Assembly: GCF_964204865.1 (NCBI RefSeq)
Contig: NC_135262.1
Location: forward strand, 13,020,001 to 13,084,000
Origin: Styela clava
Taxonomy: Eukaryota > Chordata > Ascidiacea > Stolidobranchia > Styelidae
DNA length: 64,000 nucleotides
Direction: 5' to 3'
Notes under the pieces: model-generated
What the model was told of the DNA's origin: nothing
The model's database searches: none
Seen by the model: only the letters and a program-made list of their open reading frames with translations
Shown: piece by piece, positions 36,739 to 49,722 of the stretch
Position numbering within the stretch: the first letter of the stretch is position 1
How the letters are laid out: each line of letters begins with the position of its first letter
Program-made: the position numbers and the translations under genes

Positions 36739-39700
36739 CAATGACATTAAACAACATGATGCGCAACTCCGGCATTTTTGGCCGAAGATCGTATCCGATA
36801 GCACGCTCCAATGCACATACTTGACGAGACGAAAACGAGCGAATGTGTGCTTCTTTCAAGGCATAGCACGAATGGTGTTCGTGCCTGCTTTGACAGTTGT
36901 TGTCGATTTTAATGATATATTGGAAAATTGAAGGTAAAAAGAAATCGGAAAAAAGTAAGGTAAATACTATTGTTGTATATCACACTCGGGCATCGCACTG
37001 TTAAGTACATGTGGGAAAGCCAGCTTTTGTCAAATACTACGAAGTTATTAAATCAGTACGGTACGTAGTTGCCCATTTGCCGAAATTGCTTATTTACTTA
37101 CCCCTTATGGTTTCAAATAGTTCATACACCTCCATTTCGATTTTTTTTAATCAGTGAGGATATATACTCATTGCTGTAACATACTATTGCTCATTCACTT
37201 TTATTTGCGTATTGAATCAAAGGGTTAACAAGTTCACCTAACATTTCACTCATACCGGTCTATATTGTATAGTCTGATCTCTCAAGTATTTGGAGCCACC
37301 GATGCTTGTAATTTTCTGTCTAAACCCCTTTATTAGTTGGTTTATATACCAAATTCAGTAAAACATTTTTTACATAAAACATGAGATATTGGATTTATTA
37401 GCTTTTCCAATCTAAATCATATAGACTGCTTTATTTATTCTTAACGAAAATTATTGAATCTCCTCTCTTTTTTCAGATGTGAAAGTTTTGGAAAAACCTG
37501 TCTAAGCATTGTGGGACTCCTACAGCACAAGAGGCAATAGCAAAAATAGTAAGTATATCAATCAAGAAATTAAGCCGACATAAAGCAAAACTTTTAACTA
37601 TTCGTCCAACCTCAATTTCCTAATATTTATTCACAGGACAACTGTAGCAGAAGGGGATATTTCAGAAGTCTGGCGACATATCAGTGACAGTGTGATTCCA
37701 AGAAATACAATCAGAATACTCCATAAATGTTTGCAATAGAAGAACAACCTATGGAGGCATGCAAAGACATTTGAACCTCCGGTAGAGTTGTGTATGGCCC
37801 CTACATCCCGCAGGGCTTGAGGAAAATAACTAAAAATTCCGAAGCGTAAGATTGCATAAGCGGTCTTCTTTGTAAAAAGGCACAAAACATGCCAGACATA
37901 CTTAAAACAGCTTTGGAAAATGAGGATTATGGGTCGGTCACTCACTACACCTGTGTTATATTTGATTCATCAACTTTTGGTAGTACTAAAGAAGAAATTC
38001 AGGAAAGGGTATAATCATGATTCATGATAAAATACTGTTATATATTTTGGACAACTTCAATCTAGACCAGGGATATCAAACTCGCGGCCTCAGAGAACTT
38101 CCAGTGAGGCCCTCGAACGCTTAACAATAATTGTAATAGTATTTTGGAGTTTTTTTTTTATCTAAGTGTAATAGATTTTTCAACCTTTTTGAAGTGAAAT
38201 TGAATATTCACACAGAAAGCAATTTACCAAAAGTAGTTTTGGAAAATTAATTTTTTTTGTTCACATTTTGACCCAATTAAGAATACACATCAAGCTAGCA
38301 AAAGAATACTTGAATAAAACACTTGAGTGAATAAATTAAACGCAAAGTACATGAAGAAGGTGGCATTTTCGAAGAAAATGGGAGTTGCAATATTTCTGCA
38401 TTTCACAAAATTTTGAAGCACATTGTTTAATTTGTCATATTTCCATCAGTACAATGAAAAACACATTAAGCTCAGCAGTCAATACGACAATTTTGAAGAC
38501 CAACTTCGAACAGAAAATTTTCATGTGTTTGTATATTAATATAAATATACAACGACTTAGTTACTAAAAATCAATATCAATAATAATTCAAGCAATCCTA
38601 TGCTATGCAATGTGGCGCGAAATGTCTTGTCGAAAATATCTGTCATTTGTTTTTCTACTGATCTATTCATGAAATGATAAAAGTAACTTTTTTGCATTAC
38701 TGGAATTAATTAAACATTCGCAAAGTTCCAGATTAACCCATGATCATGTGACCTCGTTAGTTAGAGTTGGTACCATAAAATCATTTCAGCCTGGCCTTAG
38801 TATGCTGGTGACACAAAGAGATGCCAAACGTCAGGACAAATGTAATTAAAAAAACATTGAGTTTATACTGTAGTATTTTTGTTAATTTTAAGTCCATATA
38901 TTTAGATTAAGTCATTTTTAGTGTATGTATTATTCTTTCCTTATCCAAAGCTTGTTCAAAAATGATTTTGATGGTTGTATAAAGAATTTTATGATTTTTT
39001 GTAATAAATACAGTAACTTACAATAATAGTGGAATGCAAATATTAATATGTAATTGCATTTGAAATTAAAGAAAATAATAAAACTTAATCAACTGTTTAG
39101 TTGCATCACAATATATGTCACAAACTAAATCTTTCTGAAAAACATACCTTTCAAGTATACATTATCAAAAAGTGTTTTCGGTCCTTTTTACAATTTCCAA
39201 AATGCAATGCGGCTCTCGAAAATCCATGCGTTTGACACCACTGATCTATTCTAGACAATTCAAGCATTGCTTTTGGAAATAATATCACTTCAATTAAATT
39301 GAAAAAAATCTCGCTACATAAATACAAAATCGTTGCTATCATAAAGGTAAACCAATTCAGCAATTCTTTGTCTTGAACTTTTCATACTCCACAGCCCCTA
39401 TTAATTTTTTTTTAATTTTAATTATCATGTGATGGCCATACATATCTTTAACTTGTATTTTCTGTCATGATGTATTATCTCAATGTGTCAAACCGTAGTA
39501 GTATATATTTACGGTCAAACTTTTAATTAGTGTGCATATTTTGCTTCCAGTAGACATAAATGTACAGTATTGTCTTGTTTATTACCTCAGCTTGGAGTAT
39601 TGACAAGAAAAAGGTGCCCGTAAAACTCTTTGTTATAATCAGAATTCACAATTAATAGGAATCATAAACAGCCAACATTCAATGAGAATTATATGCCAAA

Positions 39701-40497
39701 TCCCTCAGAATAAATTTGTCTTCTAAAATCGGAGGAAGGCAAAACATATAGGTAGTTTCCATTCATACAAGCCTTTCAAGAAGACTTACTCGAGCCAAAC
39801 TAAATGAGCATCGTCAGATGATCGGTAAGGCTGCAAGTTGAATCAGCCCTGCAACCTCCCGCATAGAAGATATTAATTAGTGGGCTATGAACTAAATTCC
39901 TACATTTAGACACAAACCTATCTACGAGGCATTATGTACCAGCAATGTTACCTACGGTTAACTAAATATGTAATTATGTCTAATAAATTAACCTACTAAA
40001 GCAAGTTCGATAGGTGCAAACTAGTGTTATGGAATTGTATCACAGCACCGTTAAGAGAAGTAAAAACAGTTTTGCTGTTTTGTATGACACTCTCTTTAAA
40101 TGAAATTTCAATGTTTTCCAACATTAATATTACTAACTTTGAACTTTGTCATTATCTGCAAAATGTTCCACAAAATCTTTACGCTATCGCGTTTGTAATC
40201 TTCTCTGATAAAAAAAAACGTCTATGATGTCCAGAATTACTCTTTACAGCTTGTCTGCCATTCCAGCTTTCCAATTGAGCAAAACTTCTTAGATATAGAG
40301 ATTATTTTCTTTCGTTACAGGCGCAAAAAGGCAGGCAATACACGTAAAGAAGACGCCGGGTAGCAAAAGCGAGCGGAAAACGGTCGCGAAAGGCGACGAG
40401 AAATATGTGCATTGGAGCGTATCATGAAATACAATCTTTCGCATGTAGTCTTATGGAGTGACGTCAGAGTTGCCTATCATGTTGTTTAATGTCATTG
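36739..40497 (-). mobile_element. P/THAP-superfamily element, 3.76 kb, inserted in gypsy gag
   Basis: The two ends are inverted repeats of about 31 bp starting CAATGACATTAAACAACATG, with two mismatches, flanked by GTCAAAC at 36732-36738 and 40498-40504. The 31-bp repeat length is that of P elements; their target duplication is 8 bp, here 7 exact. Near the right end, on the minus strand, lies a worn THAP zinc-finger exon, clearer in the copy at 51859. No intact transposase is visible. A hAT element (38068-39243) is nested within. Confidence 0.8.
38068..39243. mobile_element. hAT-type element nested inside the P/THAP element
   Basis: The left end is CAGGGATATCAAACTCGCGG and the right end is the complement of CAGTGGTGTCAAACGC. 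Flanking 8-mers ATCTAGAC and ATCTATTC match at six of eight positions. Related ends occur at 54041-54055 and 63095-63112. No transposase is seen. Confidence 0.7.
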
Positions 40498-41096
40498 GTC
40501 AAACATAGCACGAAAACTGTCAAGCATCTCTTTAATATCATTCCGCAGCTTACTAAATTCAGATTCACACACACCATCATCACGGTCAGAATTATTCACA
40601 ACAGCTACCATGGGCTTACTCGCACGATTACAACCAGGTGCACTGTGCGTAGCATCAATAGAATGACAAATATCAGCCACAGTAATTATTTCATCCAAAC
40701 TCTGAGTTTGCCTGATTGTCAAAGTCTTACACATCTCGAAATCAGGAAAACCTGAAATGAAACGCTGCTTAATTAGGCTCTCAAGAGCAATAATATCCAA
40801 AAAAGGATAAGCCTTCCTCGACAATATTCCGTTGGCGTCTCAGGGGCCAACTTCTTCCTGTTATTAAACAGAGTAGCAAAGTATGACTCCTTACCCTCTG
40901 GATAATAACGCTTTTTCAAGTGATTCACTGCAACACTCAAACTGTGTCTATCTGGAAGGGATAATTCATTCAACAAAGACAAAGCCTTCCCACGCATACA
41001 TGCAGTAAAATGAACACCAGCAATTTTATCAGTTTATCCATTACAGGTAGTAATGGATGAAAAATGACACAAATAATCATCCAGACATACCATCGC
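40498..41096 (-). pseudogene. Gypsy gag, middle part
   Basis: The minus-strand frames read GVHFTACMRGKALSLLNELS and KKRYYPEGKESYFATLFNNR, a typical retrotransposon capsid order, then a helical stretch. One stop near 41030 and a shift near 40810 break it. It connects at both sides to gag pieces beyond the two insertions. Confidence 0.8.
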
Positions 41097-43022
41097 CAGG
41101 GATGGCCAATACCGAATAGTTCACTATTTCGAATACATTCGAAATTATTTTTTTCGAATATGAAATTTCGAATACTTCGAAAATAAAATCCACCAATTGA
41201 AGCTTATCTAAATGTATGTAGGAATTTCCATACAATAAGCAAAGGAATAACTGCTATCTACAAGTTACAACCTAGCTATATTACCAGGCATTTCATATTT
41301 CCAGATTATTATGATATATATTTTATATACCAGGAGTCATGTTAACAGAATTAAATTGATACGGCAATATTGGTATCGGTGATGGATTTCAATATTTGCT
41401 CAACACAAAATCATCCTAGTAAAACGCCCATACTTTTAAATACCAACCATTATCTAAATTATTTGCCGATAAGCGGGATAAAGTATGAGTTATTTTTCCG
41501 ACTTGTGACAATTTTTTCGTGAGTACAAAAATGCGAATCAAAAATTATTTATATTCGGGAACTTTACCACACATTTTGAGCCCGCAGATCGCCGTTGTAT
41601 GTTTGAGTAATAATACTTTTATTATTTTATAAATATGAAAATAGGAATCAAAAACTATTTATAATCGGGTGGTTTACCACACATTCTAATTCCACAGATC
41701 GCCGTTGTATTTTGTAAGTACGAAAATAGGAATCAAAAATTAATATTAATCGTGAGTTTGCCGCACAATTTATGTCCACAGATTGCCGTGATATTGTGCT
41801 GAATATAATTAGTTTTTGATTCTTATTTTCGTACTCACGAAAAAATCGTCACAAGTCGGAAAAATAATTTATACTTTATCCCGCATTTTGGGAACTAATT
41901 CGGATAATGGTTGCCATTGGTTTGTAGTTAAAAGTATGGACTTTTTACTAGGATGATTTTGTGCTGCGCAAAATATTCGAATTCCATGACCGATACCACA
42001 ATTTAAAATGCCTTACGGTGTTAATTAAATTCTATTATCATAACTCAAATGTAGGTAAATCGGGCAGTTTACCACACATTTTAAGGCCACAGATCGCCGT
42101 TGCATTTTAGAACTATAATAGTTGATTATTTCGTAAATACGAATCCGAAATTAATTATAATTGGGCCGTCTACCACATATTTCATGTCCACAAATACCCG
42201 TGGTATTTGGTATTAATACTTTCATTATTTCATCAATATGAAAATAGGAATCAATATTTAATAATATCGGTCATTTTACCACACATTTTATGTCCACAGA
42301 TTGTCGATACAACCATGAATTACGTTGAACAGAATTAAATTAATACAGCATGACATTCTAAATGCTGGTACCAGTCATGGATTGGATTATTTTGCGCAAC
42401 AAAAATCATCCTGGTAAAGGGTCGATACTTTTAACTATCGTTATCAAAATTATTTGCCAGAAACAATTTTCTAATAAATCGACTTGTTTTTCCAACTTGT
42501 GACAATTTATTGGATATCGTAACAATTACGGCTATAAATTCCATATTTCCCGGCTAATAAGTCCACATGGCAAATAGGACGATGTCTATTTTTAGCACTC
42601 AAAAAAGGGGGTTTTCCATATAGGCCTCCAATAAGACGGGTAGAAAAATTGTGTTCCTGTTGTTCAGTTATGCTAATATGCGCTAATAATTTTATATGTT
42701 TAGAACCAGATCCTGTTAGTTTGGTAGAATCATACTCACAGAATTAACTATATTTAACAATTGAGAGGTAAATTTAAGTTGTAAAGCGGCAATCATTTTG
42801 GACAACCTATTAACCCGAACGTTGAAATAATTTTGAAATGTGATAAGTACTACACTGTACGTCCACGGGTTATTTCACGGCTGTATTTTCTTGTCCCTGT
42901 CGTGTTCTGCTGAATCGGCAAAACGAAAGGGGCACAAATCATAACCGGCCTGCGGTTAAATATCATGATTGGCAGACCCTAAGACCCAAATATAAGGTTA
43001 CACAAATCATGCTTGAGTAATG
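41097..43022. mobile_element. hAT copy A of the composite (right end missing)
   Basis: It aligns along its length with 47575-49285. It stops just after ATGCTTGAGTA, where copy B runs on for a further 430 bp to its right terminus. DCAF10 3' sequence begins at the break. The internal array 41560-42310 repeats a unit of about 100 bp (ACCACACATTTTA...CCACAGATCGCCGTTGTAT). Confidence 0.8.
41560..42310. repeat. Internal tandem array of the hAT copy, about 100-bp unit
   Basis: Repeated phrases are TTTACCACACATTTTA, CCACAGATCGCCGTTGTAT and ATACGAAAATAGGAATCAAA. Several units are inverted or partial. A shorter version lies at 48045-48510 in copy B. Confidence 0.75.
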
Positions 43023-43155
43023 AGTACTTAATGTAATAACCTCATACTAAAGATGCAAAAATGTTTTATTTCAAAAAATAAACCAAGCATCTGATTATAT
43101 ACAGAACCAAGATGGGATTAATTTTTGACGAGACAAAATTCAAACATTGCATTAC

Positions 43156-46100
43156 TTAATAAGTAACGGAAATAAAGCCATAGACAACCTTGTCGAAGGC
43201 ACCAATGCAATGTAAAAGTATTGCTGAGTTATTCGGATGAACATCGATGGAGTGACCAACAATATCATCACCATACATATCTAAAACAGGAGATCCACAC
43301 CCTCTATAGCGATCAATTTGATTGCGTCTGAAAGAAAAAATATGACAAGATGTTGTATACCTACAATCGCAAAAAAAATGTTTTTATTCATACTAAGTCT
43401 GCTGTTTCCGGAATCTCACATTAGTTATGTTTGACTGGAACAGTGCCTTATTTCCTTATACTAATATTAATTATTAATGTTGATTGATGAGTTCATATTT
43501 ATGACTGATTCAATAAAGTGAAAAATAATTATAAAACATTACCAGAGCATGTACTACAAACATGTATTGCACCACTTATTCTAATTTGGGCATTCATCAA
43601 AACTATAGCTAAAACTATTTAATAGCAACCGTTTGAATATTTTATGACAAAACATATTTGAACATTCTCACCAGTCCACACATGCCTAAATTCAAACACT
43701 CTGAAATCAGGTAAACTCTGGTCAATGCTGAGATTGCTGTAAGAAGTTTCTACGCATACAGGCTCTTAATTTAAATTAATAATCCGTACCATATTGACAA
43801 TAATCATATTGGATTTGATAATTTTCTAATATAACCAGCAATTTATCTGGTATCTCTGGAGACAATGACAAACTGCATGTTTAATGAAGTATAACAAAAC
43901 ACCTTGTGACAGGCTTCGTCTGTGTCAAATGATTGAATGAAGGAATTGTTCTCTTCTTTGTGATTAAACCCAGAAAATCATTTTCAGCTCTTATGAAACC
44001 GATATCATCTTCTATAGACGATAACTGCATATGAACATAAAGTTGATGAGTTACAATAAGACTTCTAACCAAAGCATGTACACGACTGCAGGACTATGAT
44101 GGAATATAAGATAATCATAGTGTGCATGCGTTCAATCAGAATTTCCCAGACGGCTGCATTGAAGAATGATGGGCGCTCCAGAAGTGTGTATACCAATATT
44201 ATGGAGGTAACTAATTTTGTTCTCCCACTTTACATCAAGTTTTGTAAATGGACTGAAACCTATGGGAAGGGGGTATATTCATTTGGCTAACACAGACAGT
44301 CACCGAACTCAATAGAACTAAAATAGAGGGAAAATCGGACTAAAATTATGGCCAAACCTAACCTGGTACACACAATACAGGAGTACCGAAGAATGTGTGC
44401 GAGTGAGATAGAAACTTCTATATTATTTTTGAAAACACGAACAGCCATATTCAATGGTCCGGATATAAGAATGCATTATTGTACTACAATTTTTGATTTG
44501 GACACCCTTTGTTAATAACGATCTCAGATTCAAATACCAATCATGCTACCGTACCAGAATGTAAAAATTCGGTGGGCATTGCAAGACTGAAATAGATTCT
44601 GTTCCTTGCGTATTGGTGTCTGTCCATACAGAGACTTGTTTAGAGTTTAAATGAAAACACCTAGATTCATAAAAATGAAAATGAAAAAGCAAATGAAGCA
44701 ATAGACTACAGAACAACTGAGCAATCTAAACTTACATCTAAATTATTAATTCCGATAACTTCATGAAATGTTGAACTTGACAAGTAAAGGTTGTCACCAG
44801 CAGGAGATAATCTTATTCTCAATAAACCTCCAACAGTTAACAATACTCTAGTTTCAACATTTTCATCATCCTTCACACTGATAAAAACAACAAGTTCATT
44901 CGATTATTTACTAATAAAATTGTGATGACATTTATTAGTTCTGTGACTTAATTTTACCAGTAAAAAACCTACTTCTAACATTTTGATTCGAAATATTGAA
45001 AAAGGTCCGAAATCTTGAAAATGTTTCTAGCTGGAATAACACATACTAAAATATTTAATTATATTGAATGATGACTGGAATTGAGTGCATGTGAGGTGAC
45101 AGTAGAATGAAAGGCTATGCAAGCCCATGAGAGTTCAACCTATACTTCACTTACATGGATGACAGAGAAATGAATATAATTCATTAAAAAGGGCAAATTA
45201 AAAGTCTAACCATCTTAGCATTCCAGATTTTAGTTCTCGAGTCAAGCATTCGCTATAACACTTGGCATAAAAGTGGTTAGTTTAAGCTTGCTCTAATTGT
45301 GACAATCCTGTATGTTTAAATGGATTCCTGTCTAGGATGTGATCAGTAAGTAAGTCTTGACTTTAGTCAAAAATTTGACAGGATAAAATTAGCAAAAATG
45401 AGATAAAAAACCTTATTTAAAAAACCTAATTAATATCATGTTAAACTGTAATATATCATATTAATAATCGAGAAGATATGCTACAGAAAAGTTTTTCAAA
45501 TTCTCAAAGTTCAAACTACAGATATAAATATTGAAAATGAACGCTCACTTATTAATGTCCCATACTCGTATTGTGTCATCGAATCCTGAGGAAACAAGTT
45601 GTTTAGATGGTTGATGGAATTCAATATTTTTAACCCATGAAGTATGACCTCTTAACCGAAAAACTTCCTACAAAACAATTATTTATCCTTATGGATATAT
45701 ATACAATAGTCTTCTCTGTGCTAATTTATACTTTACAAGGTACCAATTTCATGGTAAAGAAATGACTACCATGCCCATTTTCGTTGGAACAGGTGTTGTA
45801 AATGTTGTGTCAACATCCTGGTACATAATGTTAGGCACATACCCTAAATCATTATCTAAAACTGTTTCAGCTACTTTAAACAAATATTCTTTTTGAAAGA
45901 AATAGGGATTTTTTTCCATTGCACCAAGCAGTGCCATATTTCTCAAAAAGTGCAAATTACTTGAGTTGCGACAGGTTAAAATGTGTTCAATATGTCCAGT
46001 CGTATATAAAACCAAAAAAAGCTGTACAAAATATGCGAAACAAAACTTATTTTTTAGCTCCTTTCGAGGTCTGCTCTGAACTGAATTCAAAGATTGAAAT

Positions 46101-47277
46101 TTTTGTGGAAGTAGGTAACCTTACAAATGGAAAACCTTTTTAAAATTGCGAAGATCCCAAACTGCAATGGTGTGATCATCAGAGCAAGAAGCAAACATTT
46201 TCTCGTCCATGAATAAAATATTGTTGACGCAATCACTAAAAATTAATTAACAGTATATGTATATCAGCAGGATTTGTAAAAAAAACTGGAAAAACATCTG
46301 TGGCGAGTAAGAATTGTATATAATAATTTTAGCATTGGTCTTTTCATATTTATTCCTAAGAGGAGAAACTATAAAATGACATTACAAACCAAATTACTGG
46401 GCCACATACAGCTTTGGTTTTGAATTATAGAAATAGAATTATGAATACATGGAATTAAAGAATCCAGTAATGCACTAGTACAGAGGTCGGGAACATCTGC
46501 CTCGCGAGCCATATATGGCTCTTTTGGTGACGTATGACATATGGCTCCCAGAAAAATCCAGGATTCTAAGGCTAAGCTTATTATTGTTTCAAACTCTTTA
46601 CAGCCAAATTTAGCAGAAAATGCGCCAATACATTTGATGTCTAAGTTATCTAAAAGAATCACCAGACAGGCATTGTAACAAAACTAGAGGATCATGGAAC
46701 ATATTTTGTTACATCACGAAGCGATAGAGTAGCGGAGCAATAGAATAAAGCTTCTCGTTTATTTGTACGTACTAGTTATAGTATTTGTCATATTTGAATC
46801 GGGACTAGCAAAGCTAGATTTTAAAATAGTACGAAGATGCCTAAACGAAAGAAGGGTGATGAGTATCGTAGATTTCAACTTGTGCTGCATGTGAGCAACC
46901 GTTCAAGGCCCGCAGCCACAACATGCAGCATCAGAAATCACATTAGGTAAATGTATATTGACATGTGTTAACTCTTGAGTGAAAATTGCAGACCTTTTAA
47001 GTGAAGAAATGCTATATGGCTCGCATGGAAATGTATTCAAAAATATGTACCTTTTATGGCTTTCTTGACCAAAAAGGTTCCCGACCCCTGCTCTAGGATA
47101 TAATTCAAACCTGAACCATTACGATTCCAATCACATGTTCAACCCACAAGGATTAAATAAACAAACTTTAGGAAATGTAATTACCGATGAGCATCCTGTT
47201 TGTGTTGCAGAACCTTATTAGTCATCGGATCTATCAAAACAACACTATTGTGCTCACATGCTGCAACCAGCAACTGC
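43156..47277 (-). CDS. DCAF10: DCAF10 (WDR32) gene fragment, six exons, captured inside hAT composite
   Basis: Exons on the minus strand are 47277-47185, 46235-46136, 45667-45549, 44877-44736, 44024-43903 and 43327-43156. They are all in phase, about 249 codons. DCAF10 is a WD40 substrate receptor for the CUL4-DDB1 ubiquitin ligase. Its marks here are [56 protein letters not shown] and [14 protein letters not shown], all close to human DCAF10, then a variable middle. The first coding exon is absent, and the reading ends (TY, stop) about 150 residues short of the human C-terminus. AATAAA (minus strand) lies at 43065-43070. Exon 2 has a weak donor (GTTTTC); all others are good. There is no premature stop. 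Because it lies within a transposon it is probably a duplicate, not the main gene, and may be non-functional. An assembly misjoin is the other explanation. Confidence 0.8.
44169..44356. repeat. 190-bp repeat, copy 1 (in DCAF10 intron)
   Basis: It begins GGGCGCTCCAGAAG and ends near ACTAAAATTATGG. A direct copy lies at 47387-47566, abutting hAT copy B. It is probably a MITE or relic whose ends I cannot define. Confidence 0.7.
46481..47090. mobile_element. hAT MITE in DCAF10 intron (MPKRK-type transposase start)
   Basis: The termini CAGAGGTCGGGAAC and GTTCCCGACCCCTG are inverted repeats. Flanks CACTAGTA and CTCTAGGA agree at six of eight positions. Inside, on the plus strand, ATG at about 46836 opens [14 protein letters not shown], the typical N-terminus of hAT transposases of this type, which breaks off soon. 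The element is a deletion derivative. Confidence 0.78.
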
Positions 47278-47386
47278 CTGAAAAATATTTCAAATTTTGT
47301 ATGAATTTATACAAATTTTCCTTAGTTGTTATTGTGGAACGTCTGAATCCTTTGTAAATCAATATTTTGGTTCCACACGCAAATTT

Positions 47387-47566
47387 GGGCGCTCCAGAAG
47401 TATGTGTATAATATGGAGGTAACTAATTTTGTTTTTCTATTTTACATCAAGTTGTGTGAAGGGACTGCAACCTACGGGCATGAAAAGGAGATATTCACTT
47501 GGCTAACACATACAGTCCCCGAACTCGTAATAGAACTAAAATAAAGGAAATCGAAATAAAATTATG
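47387..47566. repeat. 190-bp repeat, copy 2
   Basis: This direct copy of 44169-44356 lies between the first retained DCAF10 exon and the left end of hAT copy B. Confidence 0.7.
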
Positions 47567-47574
47567 GCGTAAGC

Positions 47575-49714
47575 CAGGGATGGCCAATACCGAATAGTTC
47601 ACTATTTCGAATACATTCGAAATTATTATTTTCGAATATGAAATTTCGAATACTTCGAAAATAAAATCCAGTAATAGAATCTAAGTGTATGAAGGAATTT
47701 TCATACAATAAACAATGGAATAACTTCTATCTACAACCTGGCTATATTACCAGGCATTTCATGTTTGCAGATTATTGCGATATATATTTTAAATAACATG
47801 AGTTGTATTAATTAACAGAATTAAAATAATACGACAAGGCATTTTAAATAGTGGTATCGGTGATGGATTTGAATGCTTGCGCAACACAAAATCATCCTAG
47901 TAAAACGCCCATACTTTTAAATACCAACCATTATCCAAATTATTTGTCAAAAAACGGGATAAAGTATGAGTTCTTTTTCAGACTTGTGACAATTTTTTTG
48001 TGAGTACAAAAATACGGATCAAAAAGTAAATATATTCGGGAACTTTACCACACATTTTAAGTCCGCAGATCGCCGTTGTATGTTTGTGTAATAATACTTT
48101 TATTATTTTATAAATACGAAAATAGGGTTCAAAAACTATTTATAATCGGGTAGTTTACCACACATTTAATGTCCACAGATCACCGTTGTATTTTGTGAAT
48201 ACGAAAATAGGAATCAAAAATTAATATCAATCGCGAGTTTGCCTCACAATTTATGTCCACAGAATGCCGTGATATTGTGCCCGAATATAATTAATTTTTG
48301 ATTCTTATTTTCGTACTCGAAAAAATTGTCACAAGTCGGAAAAATAATTTATACTTTATTACACATTCAAGTCCACAAATCGCCGTTGTATTTTTGAGTT
48401 ATAATAGTTTTAATATTTTGTAAATAAGAATCCGAAATTAATTATAATTGGGCAGTTTACCACACATTTCATGCCCACAAATACCCGTGGTATTTGGTAT
48501 TAATACTTTCATTATCGATACTTTTGACCATCATTATCAAAATTATTTTCCAGAAAGCGGGTGAAAGTATTTTTCTAATAAATCAACTTGTTTCCCAACT
48601 TGTGACAATTTATTGGATATCGTAACAATTACGGCTATAAATACCGTATTTCCCGGCTAATAAGCCTACATGGCAAATAGGACGATGTATATTTTTAGCA
48701 CTAGGTTTAGGTTTCCCATATAGGCCTCCAAGAAGACGGGTAGAAAAATTATTCCCTGTTGTTCAGTTATGCTAATATGCGCTAATAATAATGTTTAGAA
48801 CCAGATCACGTTTGTTTAGTAGAATCATACTCACAGAATAAACTATTTTTAACAATAAAGCGGTAATTTTAAGTTAAAAATCACAATCATTTTGAACAAT
48901 CTATAATTTTATAGGGTCAGAACAGAACCAGATCATGTTTGTTTGGTAGAACCATACTCACGTAATTAACTATTCTCAACAACGAAGCGGTAAATTTAAA
49001 TTATAAAGCGGCTATCATTTTGGACAACCTATCAATCCGAATGTTGAAATAATTTTGGAATGTGATAAGTACCACACTGTACGTCCACGAGTTATTTCAC
49101 AGCTGTGTTTCATGTCCCTGTCGTTTTCTGCTGAATCGGCAAAACCAAAGGGTCATAAATCACTTACTTTATCGCGGTGGCCGTGTTTTCTCTTTTAAGT
49201 AACGATAACCGGCCTACGATTAAATATCATGATTGGCAGACCCATAAGAACCAAATATAAGGTTTAACACAAATTATGCTTGAGTAGACTAATGCGAAAA
49301 ATAACAGGCCACATAGAAATAAAATGAACATGCTTTCTCAATAAGGCGCCCCTCCCCCCAAAAAATCAAGCCAAAATTGGGTCTAGAAAAGCGACTTATT
49401 AGCCGGGAAATACGGTGATTGTCGATTTTTCGACTAATGGAAATGATTTTGTGAATTAAAAGACGAATGTCGGCAATGTCCACCAACGCAAACGTGCAAA
49501 TGTGTCGCAACACTATGCGACGTACATTCGCGCTGAATATAAACAATCAAAAGGCCGACTCATCGTCATTCAATACATTCCGGTAAAACGAAACACCGTG
49601 TTTACGGCGAAAAGTGACTACTATTCGTAATTATTCGGAAATGAGCCGAAAAGGTATTCGAATACCTTGATATTCGAATAATTTCGAATATTCGATTCGT
49701 TTTGGACAACCCTG
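47575..49714. mobile_element. hAT copy B of the composite (both ends present)
   Basis: It starts CAGGGATGGCCAATACCG, as copy A does, and ends TTGGACAACCCTG. The region next to each end is rich in TTCGAATA palindromes. The 8 bp to its left do not match ACCATCGC on its right, so it did not insert here on its own. Confidence 0.82.
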
Positions 49715-49722
49715 ACCATCGC

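Larger units (their letters stand above)
41097..49714. mobile_element. hAT composite, 8.6 kb, carrying a DCAF10 gene piece
   Basis: The outer ends are CAGGGATGGCCAA (left) and TTGGACAACCCTG (right). The flanking 8-mers ACCATCGC at 41089-41096 and 49715-49722 are identical, and gypsy gag continues on both sides, so the whole segment entered as one unit. Inside are a hAT copy lacking its right end (41097 to about 43022), a 4.5-kb piece with DCAF10 exons, and a complete hAT copy (47575-49714). The inner left end at 47575 has no matching duplication. No transposase is recognised, so mobility needed a helper. Confidence 0.85.

Noticed and set aside
45749-46143. Open frames between DCAF10 exons
   Set aside because: They do not fit the WD40 sequence and lie inside an intron whose flanking exons join directly in phase.
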